Assembly (NCBI GenBank): GCA_025936615.1
Contig: JAICSZ010000002.1
Coordinates: 1-23,457, forward strand
Reading direction: 5' to 3'
DNA from: Pedococcus sp.
GTDB taxonomy: Bacteria; Actinomycetota; Actinomycetes; Actinomycetales; Dermatophilaceae
Length of the DNA stretch: 23,457 nucleotides
The translations under genes were made by a program, and so were the position numbers. A model generated the notes under the pieces. The model had not been told where the DNA came from and made no database searches. It saw only the letters and a program-made list of their open reading frames with translations. This document shows positions 7,926 to 16,177 of this stretch, piece by piece (positions within the stretch are counted from its first letter, which is position 1; each line of letters starts with the position of its first letter).

Positions 7926-8962
7926 GCACCCTCCCCATGACGTTCGACGCAGTGCGCCCCGAGCCGACCGACGAACCGGTGCTGGAGGTGAGCGACCTCG
8001 GCGTCCGCGTCGGCGACCGCGAGCTGGTCCGGGAGGTCAGCTTCTCAATCGCGCGCGGCGAGCGAGTGGGGCTGATCGGGGAGTCCGGCTCGGGCAAGTC
8101 GCTCACCGCGCTCGGGATCATGGGGCTGCTCCCGGAGGGCCTGACGGCGACCGGTTCGGCGCGCGTCGCACGCGTCGGCCACGACCTGGTCGGGGCCAGC
8201 GAACGGCGGCTGGCCAAGGTCCGCGGTCGTGACCTCGCGATGGTCTTCCAGGAGCCGATGACCGCCCTCAACCCGACCATGCGGGTAGGGGAGCAGGTCG
8301 CGGAGGCGATGCTGATCCACCACACCCGACCCGACCGGGCGAGCGCCCGGCGGGCCGCGGTCGCGCTGCTCGACCAGGTGCGGATGCCCGAGCCCGCCCA
8401 GGTCGCCCGCGCCTATCCGCACCAGCTGTCGGGAGGGCAGCGGCAGCGCGTGGTGCTTGCCGTCGCCCTCGCCAACGACCCGGCCGTGCTCGTCTGCGAC
8501 GAGCCCACGACAGCCCTCGACGTGACCGTGCAGGCCCTCGTCCTCGACCTCATCGTGCGCGGCGTACAGGCGCGGGACGCCGCCCTGCTCCTCATCACCC
8601 ACGACCTCGCCGTCGTCGCGACCGCGTGCGAGCGGGTCCTGGTCATGTACGGCGGGCGGCTCGTCGAGGCGGGCCCGGTCCGCCGGGTGTTCACCCGGCC
8701 GAGGCACCGCTACACCCAGGGGCTGCTCGCCGCCTCGGACCTGCTCGCGGTCGACGACCGGGGTCGGCTCGCCACGATCCCCGGGTCGGTCCCACCCAGC
8801 GGGGACTTCCCCACGGGGTGCGTCTTCCGGAACCGCTGCGCCCGTGCCACCTTGGAGTGCGAGACCGTCCCCCAGTGGACCGGCGACTCGGTCGCCGACG
8901 GTTTCGCGTGCCACCACCCGGCCGCGCCCGACGAGGGCTGGAGAGAGGGTGGGCAGAAGTGA
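7922..8962 (+). CDS. ABC transporter ATP-binding protein, DppD/OppD type
   Basis: A 346-residue ATPase that powers uptake. Walker A GESGSGKS is at 53-60, the Q loop at Gln110, the signature LSGGQRQR from 169, Walker B VLVCDEP with Asp193-Glu194, and the switch His227 in ITHDLAV. The C-terminal extension carries the oligopeptide-transporter domain with four cysteines (TGCVFRNRCARATLEC and FAC), the set that holds an iron-sulfur cluster in some OppD/DppD homologues. The GTG start at 7922 overlaps the permease stop (GTGA), and the stop overlaps the second ATPase (GTGA). It should form a heterodimer with that protein. Confidence 0.95.
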   Translation: MSTLPMTFDAVRPEPTDEPVLEVSDLGVRVGDRELVREVSFSIARGERVGLIGESGSGKSLTALGIMGLLPEGLTATGSARVARVGHDLVGASERRLAKVRGRDLAMVFQEPMTALNPTMRVGEQVAEAMLIHHTRPDRASARRAAVALLDQVRMPEPAQVARAYPHQLSGGQRQRVVLAVALANDPAVLVCDEPTTALDVTVQALVLDLIVRGVQARDAALLLITHDLAVVATACERVLVMYGGRLVEAGPVRRVFTRPRHRYTQGLLAASDLLAVDDRGRLATIPGSVPPSGDFPTGCVFRNRCARATLECETVPQWTGDSVADGFACHHPAAPDEGWREGGQK

Positions 8963-9816
8963 GCGACCCAGTCCTGCGGATCCGCGACCTGGTGAAGGAG
9001 TACCGGCGCCCGCGCACCTCGCTGACCCGGCCGGGCCCGGTGGTCCATGCCCTGCGCGGGGTCAGCCTCGAGGTCACCCGTGGGGAGCGCTTCGGCCTCG
9101 TGGGGGAGTCCGGCTGCGGGAAGTCGACGCTCCTGAGGATCCTGGCCGGGGTGGAGCGCCCAACGAGCGGCACCGTCGAGGTGGACGGCCTGCAGGTCGC
9201 CGGTCGGTCCGAGCGCCGGCTGCGCCCACTGCGCGAGCGGCTCCAGCTCGTCCTGCAGGACCCGATGAGCTCGCTGGACCCCCGCATGCGGGTGAAGGGC
9301 ATCGTCGCCGAGCCGCTCGTGGCGCAGGGACTCGCGGCCGACCTGGGGCGGGTCGCAGACCTGCTCCGCGAGGTCGGACTGTCCGCCGAGGCGGCTGAGC
9401 GGTACCCACACCAGTTCTCCGGCGGGCAGCGGCAGCGGATCTCGATCGCGAGGGCCCTGGCGCCACGACCCGAGATCCTGCTGGCCGACGAGCCGGTGAG
9501 CGCCCTCGACGTCTCGGTGCGGGCGCAGGTGCTCAACCTGCTCACTGACCTCGTGGAGCAGCGCGGGCTGACCCTCGTGTTCGTCTCGCACGACCTGTCC
9601 GTGGTGCGACACCTCTGCGAGCGGGTGGCCGTGATGAGCGATGGCCGGGTCGTGGAGACGGGGCCGACCGCGGACGTCTACGACAACCCCCAGCACCCCT
9701 ACACGCAGCGCCTCGTCGCGGCGGTGCCGAGCCTCGAGAAGGCGCTGGCAGGTGCGACGACCGCCGACCTGGCGGCGGCCGAGCTCCGCGAGACCGAGAG
9801 GACCACCGCCCAATGA
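8959..9816 (+). CDS. ABC transporter ATP-binding protein, DppF/OppF type
   Basis: A 285-residue ATPase, second half of the importer motor. Walker A GESGCGKST is at 49-57, Gln100 in LQDPMSSLDP, signature FSGGQRQR from 153, Walker B with Asp177-Glu178 and switch His211. The C-terminus ends soon after the HPYTQRLVAAVPSLE stretch, so it lacks the Cys-containing C-terminal domain that many DppF/OppF proteins have and is shorter than the usual 310-330 residues. The partner ATPase keeps that domain. The GTG start overlaps the upstream stop, and the stop is overlapped by the ATG of the P1 hydrolase (ATGA), which ties the hydrolase to the transporter. Confidence 0.95.
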   Translation: MSDPVLRIRDLVKEYRRPRTSLTRPGPVVHALRGVSLEVTRGERFGLVGESGCGKSTLLRILAGVERPTSGTVEVDGLQVAGRSERRLRPLRERLQLVLQDPMSSLDPRMRVKGIVAEPLVAQGLAADLGRVADLLREVGLSAEAAERYPHQFSGGQRQRISIARALAPRPEILLADEPVSALDVSVRAQVLNLLTDLVEQRGLTLVFVSHDLSVVRHLCERVAVMSDGRVVETGPTADVYDNPQHPYTQRLVAAVPSLEKALAGATTADLAAAELRETERTTAQ

Positions 9817-10889
9817 CCACCGCCGACCGGCCGGGACCCACGAACAGCCTCCTCGACGTGGCGGGCATCCGCGTGGGCCACGCGACGCGTCGGGGCGACG
9901 GCTGGCTGAGCGGTACCACGGTGGTGCTCGCCCCCGACGAGGGCGCGGTGGCCGGAGTCGACGTCCGCGGTGGTGGCCCCGGCACCCGCGAGACCGACCT
10001 GCTGGACCCGAGGAACATGGTCGAGCGGGTGCACGCGGTGGTGCTCTCGGGCGGCAGCGCCTTCGGCCTCGCCGCCGCAGACGGTGTGCTGGACCGGTTG
10101 GCGACCGCCGGCGTGGGGCTGCAGGTGGGTCAACCCGGAGAGGTCGTGCCGGTCGTCCCGACGGCGGTGGTGTTCGACCTCGGCCGCGGTGGTGACTTCG
10201 CCTGCCGGCCGGGCCGTGACGAGGGCGCCCGGGCCTACGACGCGGCCGTGGCTTCCGCGGACGACGTGGTCCCCCAGGGCGTGGTCGGTGCGGGGACGGG
10301 CGCTACGGTCGGGGGGCTCAAGGGCGGGGTGGGCAGCGCGAGCACCGTCCTCCCGGATGGCACCACCGTCGCCGCGCTCGCCGTGGTGAACGCCCTCGGT
10401 GCGAGCACCGACCCCGAGACGGGAGAGCTCTACGCGGCACGCTTCTGCCTGCCGGGCGAGCTGCCGGCCATGACTCGCCCCAGCGAGGCGGAGGTGTCGG
10501 CACACCGGGCCGAGGCCGACGCGCAGCTTGCGCGGCTCGGGCTGCGCCCCGGGACCGCCACGACCATCGGCGTCCTCGCCACCGACGCCACCCTGACCAA
10601 GGCCCAGTGCGCCAAGGTGTCCGGCATCGCGCACGACGGGATGGCGCGGGCCCTGCGCCCCGTGCACACGATGTTCGACGGTGACACCGTCTTCACCCTG
10701 TCCACCGCCCGCGGCAGCGTCCCGGACCCCGCAGCCTTCCACCAGCTCCTCGAGGCCGCCGGCGACTGCTTCACCCGCGCCATCGCCCACGCGGTGCTCG
10801 CAGCGGAGACCGTCGAGACGCCAGCCGGTCGGTGGCTGAGCTTCCGCGAGGCATTCTCGTCGGCCTTCGCCAGCACGCCGGCCACCTAG
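9813..10889 (+). CDS. P1 family (DmpA/NylC-like, S58) self-processing hydrolase
   Basis: A 358-residue N-terminal-nucleophile hydrolase of the family that includes aminopeptidase DmpA, beta-peptidyl aminopeptidase BapA and the nylon-oligomer hydrolase NylC. Landmarks are LLDVAGIRVGHAT at the start, LSGGSAFGLAAADGV (79-92), GAGTGATVGGLKGGVGSAS (159-177, Lys170), Asn193 in AALAVVNALG, and GTATTIGVLATDATL (247-261). By comparison with NylC, the precursor should cut itself before Thr250, freeing it as nucleophile. Ala249 stands where NylC has Asn, which is unusual. DGDTVFTLST near 289-298 matches the conserved C-terminal active-site strand. There is no signal peptide, so it is probably cytoplasmic. 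It overlaps the ATPase gene by ATGA. Likely substrates are small peptides, beta-peptides or other linear amides brought in by the importer. Confidence 0.9.
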   Translation: MTTADRPGPTNSLLDVAGIRVGHATRRGDGWLSGTTVVLAPDEGAVAGVDVRGGGPGTRETDLLDPRNMVERVHAVVLSGGSAFGLAAADGVLDRLATAGVGLQVGQPGEVVPVVPTAVVFDLGRGGDFACRPGRDEGARAYDAAVASADDVVPQGVVGAGTGATVGGLKGGVGSASTVLPDGTTVAALAVVNALGASTDPETGELYAARFCLPGELPAMTRPSEAEVSAHRAEADAQLARLGLRPGTATTIGVLATDATLTKAQCAKVSGIAHDGMARALRPVHTMFDGDTVFTLSTARGSVPDPAAFHQLLEAAGDCFTRAIAHAVLAAETVETPAGRWLSFREAFSSAFASTPAT

Positions 10890-10918
10890 TGCACCCGTCA
10901 GCGAAGGAGACCAGCATC

Positions 10919-12460
10919 ATGTCCAACCAGAGGGGCGCGGGCGCGACCCCAGGCGGCCCCACCAACAGCGCCGAACCACTGTTCACGCCCGAACACCCGG
11001 CCGGTCTCCCGGTAGGCGATGCCTGGGTCGCGGACACGGCATGGGAGGACGTGCTGTTCCCCTACGACGGGTCCCTCGTGGCCCGGTCACCGGTTGGGGA
11101 CGCAGCGCTCGCCGGGCGCGCCCTGGACGCCGCGCTGGCGGTCCGCGACGAGGTGGCGGTGCTGCCCTCGCACGTCCGCCGGGCGGCACTGTTCGCCGTG
11201 CACGCCGCCATCGGCGCCCGCCGCGACCAGTTCGAGCAGCTGCTCGTCCTCGAGACCGGCAAGCCGCTCGTGGACTGCCGGGTGGAGGTGACCCGCACCC
11301 TGCTCACGATCCAGACCGCGGCGGAGGAGGTCGCGCGGCTGCACGGTGAGACCGTCCCGCTCGACCTGCTCCCGGGCGGCGAGGGGCTCATGGGCTTCTG
11401 GACCCGCCGCCCCATCGGCGTCGTCGTCGGCGTCGCCGGGTTCAACTACCCACTGCTGCTGGCGTCCCACAAGGTCGCCCCGGCCCTCGCGGCCGGCTGC
11501 CCGGTCGTCGTGAAGCCGGCACCCCAGACCCCACTCGCGACCCTGTGGTTGGTCCACCTCCTGCGCGAGGCCCTCGTCGCGGCCGGCGGACCTGCGGCCG
11601 CGGTCCAGCTCGTCACGGGAGGCGTCGAGGTCGGGGTGCGGCTGACGAGCGACCGACGGATCGGCGCCGTGTCCTTCACCGGGTCGGCCGCTGTCGGGCA
11701 CCAGATCGCCAAGGACGCGGCCCCCACCAAGGTGCTCCTCGAGCTCGGCTCCAACGCCGCGCTCGTGGTCGCGGAGGACGCCGACCTCGACGCCGCCGCG
11801 GACGCCGTCATCCGCGGCGGCTACTACGCCTCGGGCCAGGCCTGCATCAGCGTGCAGCGCGTCATCGCCGTGGAGCCGGTGCGCGAGCGCCTGCTGGCCA
11901 AGCTGTCCGCCAACATGGACCAAGTCGTCACCGGCGACCCGCGCGACGCGCGCACCCGGGTCTCCGCGCTCATCGACGCGAGGTCGACGACCCGGGTCCG
12001 GGACTGGGTGGACCGGGCGGTCGGTGCCGGTGCCCGCCGGGTCCACGGCGGCACCATCGCCGACCGGGTGGTCGAGCCGACCCTGCTCACCGACGTGCCC
12101 GACGGAGAGGACGCCTGGGACGAGGAGATCTTCGGCCCGGTCGTCGCGGTCCGGTCGGTCCCCGACCTCGACGCCGCCATCGAGGCCGTCAACGCCTCCC
12201 GCTATGGGCTGCACGTCAGCGTCTTCACGTCCTCGCTGGAGACGGCATTCGCCGCGATCGAGCGGATCGAGGCCGGCGGCGTGGTCGTCAACGAGGTGCC
12301 GGGTTTCCGGTCCGACGTCATGCCGTACGGCGGGGTCAAGGACTCCGGCGCCGGCCGCGAGGGACCGCGGTTCGCCATCGAGGAGCTCACCGTCACGCGG
12401 ATGGCGGTCATCCGGCCCAGTACGGGCGCCACGCCCGGCCGACACGGAGGACTGCGGTGA
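10919..12460 (+). CDS. NAD(P)-dependent aldehyde dehydrogenase
   Basis: A 513-residue aldehyde dehydrogenase with a complete active site: Asn175 (GFNYP), Lys199 (VVVKPAP), FTGSAAVG around 253-260, Glu275 (LLELGSN) and nucleophile Cys309 (SGQACISVQR). It oxidises an aldehyde to the acid. LELGSNAALVV is typical of the non-phosphorylating glyceraldehyde-3-phosphate, lactaldehyde and succinate-semialdehyde group, so a short or omega-functionalised aldehyde is plausible. The ATG at 10919 has AAGGAG nine bases upstream; the frame remains open further 5' but overlaps the P1 gene. There are 29 bp to the P1 gene and a GTGA overlap with the following SDR. In this operon it most likely oxidises a semialdehyde derived from the cleaved amide. 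Confidence 0.93.
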   Translation: MSNQRGAGATPGGPTNSAEPLFTPEHPAGLPVGDAWVADTAWEDVLFPYDGSLVARSPVGDAALAGRALDAALAVRDEVAVLPSHVRRAALFAVHAAIGARRDQFEQLLVLETGKPLVDCRVEVTRTLLTIQTAAEEVARLHGETVPLDLLPGGEGLMGFWTRRPIGVVVGVAGFNYPLLLASHKVAPALAAGCPVVVKPAPQTPLATLWLVHLLREALVAAGGPAAAVQLVTGGVEVGVRLTSDRRIGAVSFTGSAAVGHQIAKDAAPTKVLLELGSNAALVVAEDADLDAAADAVIRGGYYASGQACISVQRVIAVEPVRERLLAKLSANMDQVVTGDPRDARTRVSALIDARSTTRVRDWVDRAVGAGARRVHGGTIADRVVEPTLLTDVPDGEDAWDEEIFGPVVAVRSVPDLDAAIEAVNASRYGLHVSVFTSSLETAFAAIERIEAGGVVVNEVPGFRSDVMPYGGVKDSGAGREGPRFAIEELTVTRMAVIRPSTGATPGRHGGLR

Positions 12461-13263
12461 CCGCCACCGGTGGGCGGCCGGACCAGGAGCGGCCGGACTA
12501 CTCGAGGCTGTTCCGACTCGACGGGCGCCGGGCGGTCGTCGTCGGGGCCGGGAGCGGCATCGGCCGCGAGAGCGCGCTCGCGTTGGCCGCCCACGGGGCC
12601 GAGGTGGTGTGCGCCGACCGCGACGTCGACGCCGCGGAGGCGACGTCGGCCCTGGGAGACGGCCTCACGGCATACGGCCTTGACGTCCTGGACGGCGACG
12701 CGGTCTCGCGCGCAGCCGCCGACTTGGGCGACGTCGAGGTGCTGGTCTTCACCATGGCCACGAACGTGCGCAAGCGCCTCCTCGACTACTCGCCCGAGGA
12801 GTTCGAGCGGGTCGTCTCGCTCAACCTCCACGCGTCGTTCGACCTTGTGCGCGCCTTCGGGGCCGGCATGGCCGAGCGTGGTCGCGGCAGCATCATCGGC
12901 TTCAGCTCGATCCGCGCGGTTGCCGTGGAACCGGGCCAAGGCGTCTACGCCGCGACGAAGGCCGGCCTCGTGCAGCTGCTCCGTACCGCCGCCGCCGAGC
13001 TGGGCGCACGCGGGGTGCGGGTCAACGCCATCGCGCCGGGGATCGTGGACACCCCGCTGACCGCGCAGATCCGCGCCGTGCCCGAGTGGGCCGATGCATA
13101 CGCACGCAAGAGCGCGCTGGGTCGCTGGTCACGTGCAGACGAGCTGGCGGGCGCGGTCGTCTACCTCGCCTCCGACGCCTCGTCCTTCGTCACCGGCAGC
13201 CAGCTGTTCGTCGACGGGGGCTGGACGGCCGTCGACGGGAGGTACGAACCGCCCCCCGGCTGA
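12457..13263 (+). CDS. short-chain dehydrogenase/reductase (SDR)
   Basis: A 268-residue classical SDR. The cofactor motif is GAGSGIG (30-36), the acid after strand two is Asp54 (CADRD, favouring NAD), and the catalytic set is Asn123, Ser151, Tyr164 and Lys168 (YAATK). The usual NNAG motif is replaced by FTMAT (98-102), which is odd. NVRKRLLDYSPEEFERVVSL after it resembles gluconate 5-dehydrogenase-like and 2-deoxygluconate dehydrogenase-like SDRs. The GTG start at 12457 overlaps the aldehyde dehydrogenase stop, and GGAGG lies six bases upstream. It is the last gene of the operon, ending 11 bp from a convergent small gene, with no clear terminator between. Its substrate is probably a hydroxy or keto intermediate of the same pathway. 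Confidence 0.92.
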   Translation: MTATGGRPDQERPDYSRLFRLDGRRAVVVGAGSGIGRESALALAAHGAEVVCADRDVDAAEATSALGDGLTAYGLDVLDGDAVSRAAADLGDVEVLVFTMATNVRKRLLDYSPEEFERVVSLNLHASFDLVRAFGAGMAERGRGSIIGFSSIRAVAVEPGQGVYAATKAGLVQLLRTAAAELGARGVRVNAIAPGIVDTPLTAQIRAVPEWADAYARKSALGRWSRADELAGAVVYLASDASSFVTGSQLFVDGGWTAVDGRYEPPPG

Positions 13264-13274
13264 ACGCCGCGAGG

Positions 13275-13550
13275 TCAGCCCTGGTCCGGCACGACGACCC
13301 GCCACTCCCGCAGGGTGTGGCCGGTCGCGGCGCCGGTGGCAGTGTAGGGGTCGTCGTCGACGACCCGCTGGGCCGAGGCGAGGTCGGGAGCCTCGATGAC
13401 CACGACCGCCTCGGTGTCATTGGCGAGCGGCCCGGCGAGCAGCACCGTGCCGTTCGCGTGGAGGCGGTTCATGTAGGCGAGGTGGTCCTCGCGGACAGCC
13501 ATGCGGGCGTCCTGCGAGACGTACCGGTACTCCAGCAGAAAGTGCGGCAT
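13275..13550 (-). CDS. YciI family protein
   Basis: A 91-residue protein with the ferredoxin-like YciI fold: MPHFLLEYRYVS, then the conserved region REDHLAYMNRLHANGTVLLAGPL with a putative active-site Asp/His, then VVVIEAPDLASAQRVVDDDPY. YciI proteins are small, mostly uncharacterised enzymes related to muconolactone isomerase and dehydrochlorinases. The start was chosen at ATG 13550 because homologues begin here and GAGG precedes it closely. An in-frame ATG at 13586 would add 12 residues and overlap the stop of the upstream broken GTPase gene by ATGA, so the longer form is possible. It is related in fold to the DGPF proteins at 16910-17998 but clearly distinct. Confidence 0.85.
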   Translation of the reverse strand: MPHFLLEYRYVSQDARMAVREDHLAYMNRLHANGTVLLAGPLANDTEAVVVIEAPDLASAQRVVDDDPYTATGAATGHTLREWRVVVPDQG

Positions 13551-13582
13551 ACCCTCATCATCCCAAGGGCCATCGGCGACGC

Positions 13583-15474
13583 TCATCCAGTGGCCGGCCA
13601 GCCGCGGGAGATCCGGGTCCAGTCGCCGATCTGGGCGAACGGGTCGGGCAGCACCCGCACCCGTCTGGGGGCGGGACCGCTGACCGGTGCGTGGTGGTCG
13701 AGGCGGGTGGTCAGCACCCCCTCGCCGCGGGTCAGGTGAGGCAGCCGCTGCGCCAGCCCGTGCACCTGGTCGGCGGGCACGTCGCCGGAGAGCACGACGG
13801 CAGTGCCATGCGGCTCGGGCGACATCGGCACCGCGCGGTGCCGGGGCAGCTCGGCGAGCACGGCCCCGAGCAGGTCCTGCGGCACCTCGAGCTCGAAGCG
13901 GTGGACCGGTGCGCAGACCACCGTGCCCGCCCGGACGAGCGCCTCCGCGAGGACCAGCCGCGCCAGGCTGCGGAAGTCGCCGGCGGTGCTCGACATGGAC
14001 TTGTCGAAGGTGCCGTGCATGTGGCTCTGCCGCGGGTAGTAGCCGGACCTCGTCACGACGACTCGCGCGTCCGGGACCGTCCAGCCGTGTACACCCTCGG
14101 TGAGGGTGCCGCGCACCCCTTCCTCCACCGCCGCGAAGAACGCGGGAGGCATCGAGCCGAGCTCGACCTCGAGCCCGATCTCCACGCCCGAGCCGAGGCC
14201 CGCCGGCTCCACCCGCAGGCCGACCGTCGCGAGGAACGGGTTCGGCGCCACGGCGATGACCTGGCTGGCCGACCCGGTGCCGTTCACCCGTTCGACGCAG
14301 ATCGCCGTCGTTGGCCGGAACGTCGCCGCCACGCCGTAGTCGTCTGTGAGGACCGTCGCGACCACTTCCTTCTGCACCTCGCCACAGAGCGACACCGCGA
14401 TCTCGCCACTTGGTTCGTCGCGACGCAGCGCGATGAGCGGGTCCTGCTCCGCGAGCTCGGTCAGCGCGCTGAACAGCCGGGCGCTGTCCCCCGGGTCGAC
14501 CGGGTCGACGACCGTCTCCAGGCTCGGCCGGGCAAGGGCGACATCGGCCCGCCGCAGCGAGTCGTCACCGAAGCGGTCGCCCACTTGGGCGCGAGAAGGC
14601 CCACGCAGCACCGCGATCCGCCCGGCACCAACCTGCGCCGCGACCGCGCGACCACCCGGCTCGAAGACCTCGATCCCCGTGACGCGCTCGGGCGCGTGGC
14701 CGTTCACTGCCAGCCGCTCGCGCACGTGAAGTGCACCGTGGGTCATCCGCACGAACGTCCGTCGCTCACCTGTGGCGGTGCGCTCCACCTTGAACACCAC
14801 GCCACCCGCGGCACCGCCCGGTTCGTCGTGGGCGGGTGGCACCAGGTCGGTCACCGTGTCCAAGAGGTCACGGACGCCGGTGCCGGTCACCGCCGAGCCG
14901 AAGACCAGCGGGTGCGCCACGTCAGTCGCCGCAGGTCGCGCTGCTCGGTGGGCGTCATGCCAAAGCCCTCGTATGCCGCGTGGCGGGTGCCCGCCGCGTC
15001 GGCGCCTCCCAGCGCGATCACGTCGGGCGTGAGCCGCTCGACGATCTCGGTGAGGACCCGATCGGGGTCCGCGCCGGCGCGGTCGAGCTTGTTGACGAAG
15101 AGGACGGTCGGGAGCCGCAGCCGCTGCAGGGCACGCATCAGGACCAGGGTCTGGGCCTGGACGCCCTCCACGGCGGAGACGACCAGAACTGCCGCGTCGA
15201 GCACGGCGAGGGCACGCTCCACCTCGGCGACGAAGTCGGAGTGACCCGGTGTGTCGACGAGGTTGACCAGGGTGTCGTGCCACGCGAAGGTCGCGACGGC
15301 GGAGCGGATCGTGATCCCGCGCCGGCGCTCCAGCGCCATGGTGTCGGTCTGGGTGTCGCCGTCGTCGACGCTCCCGGGCGCGGCGATGACGCCGGCCTCG
15401 AAGAGGACGCGCTCGGTCAGGCTGGTCTTGCCGGCGTCAACATGCGCGACGATCCCCAGGTTGAGAGTGCGCAA
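13583..15474 (-). pseudogene. tetracycline-resistance ribosomal protection GTPase (TetM/OtrA-like), frameshifted
   Basis: Two overlapping frames together cover an EF-G-like ribosomal protection protein, the class that removes tetracycline from the ribosome. Frame one starts at ATG 15474 with all G motifs: AHVDAGKTSLT (10-20), the switch region RGITIRSA, DTPGH (74-78) and NKLD (128-131). It runs to DLRRL and then out of frame to a stop. Frame two picks up at about 14920 with VAHPLVFGSAVTGTG and continues through domains II-V (RSGYYPRQSHMHG near the end) to TGA 13583. One lost base around 14915-14925, perhaps a G in a CGGCGG run, would explain the break. The stretch between NKLD and GSA is also about 30 residues shorter than I expect. 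Either a dead gene or a sequence error plus a natural deletion. The downstream YciI gene may be translationally coupled (ATGA). Confidence 0.85.
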
Positions 15475-15621
15475 CTGCCTTCACATCCATTCGGTAGGTG
15501 GGTACCTGTCGGGACGTGAAAGCTGCTCGCACTGGTCTCTCCATCGGTCGGTCGTGTGCCAGTCCATGGCAGCAGAGGCCGACCGAGGGCCGCAAAGGGT
15601 TTTCGGGCGGCTCGGGCCTCG

Positions 15622-16149
15622 CTACTGGCCGGTGCGGCCGTCGATGCACTCGCGCAGCAGGTCGGCGTGGCCGCAGTGCCGCGCGTACTCCTCGACCATG
15701 TGGACGAGCACGTCGCGGAGGTTGAGGTCGCCGTGCCGGGGCGAGTGGACGACCAGCCCGGGATCGGGGTGCTCGCGCACCCACCCCTCGGCGAACGCGA
15801 TCTCCTCGCGCCACAGCCGGAACGCCTGGTCGACGACCTCGTCCTCACCGACCGCGCCGTCGAACGCCGGGTCGCCGCTGCCCGGCCACAGCCGTGCGAG
15901 GTCGTGCTGGCCGTCGAGGACCACCTTGAACCAGCTGCGCTCGACGTGGGCCATGTGCCGCACGAGCCCGAGCAGCGAGAGCGTCGAGGGTGGTACCGAG
16001 CGCCGGGCCAGCTGCTCGGCGTCGAGGCCGTCGCACTTCATCCCCAACGTCAGCCGGTACTGCGTGAGGTAGTCGAGCAGGGTGCCGAGCTCGTCCTTCG
16101 GCCCACCCTCCTCCACCTGGCGGGGGTCGTCCTCGGGGTCGAGCCACAT
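15622..16149 (-). CDS. DinB superfamily protein (DUF664)
   Basis: A 175-residue four-helix-bundle protein of the DinB/DUF664 type. Recognised from LRDVLVHMVEEYARHCGHADLLREC at the C-terminus and the central LARRSVPPSTLSLLGLVRHMAHVERSWF stretch. Histidines in these two blocks are the likely metal ligands. Some relatives are mycothiol- or bacillithiol-dependent transferases; most have no known function. Starts at ATG 16149 (MWLDPEDDPR), 16179 and 16188 are all in frame without a good ribosome site. I chose 16149 since the others would overlap the divergent methyltransferase start. The 147 bp between this gene and the broken GTPase gene upstream (15475-15621) hold no recognisable gene or terminator. 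Confidence 0.85.
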   Translation of the reverse strand: MWLDPEDDPRQVEEGGPKDELGTLLDYLTQYRLTLGMKCDGLDAEQLARRSVPPSTLSLLGLVRHMAHVERSWFKVVLDGQHDLARLWPGSGDPAFDGAVGEDEVVDQAFRLWREEIAFAEGWVREHPDPGLVVHSPRHGDLNLRDVLVHMVEEYARHCGHADLLRECIDGRTGQ

Positions 16150-16177
16150 GTCAGGGCGCTGCTGCGCTTGGGAGGGC

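Noticed and set aside
13583..15474. Programmed frameshift to make a functional protein from the ribosomal-protection gene
   Set aside because: No slippery heptamer with a following structure was recognised at the junction, and the family is not known to use recoding; loss of a base is simpler.
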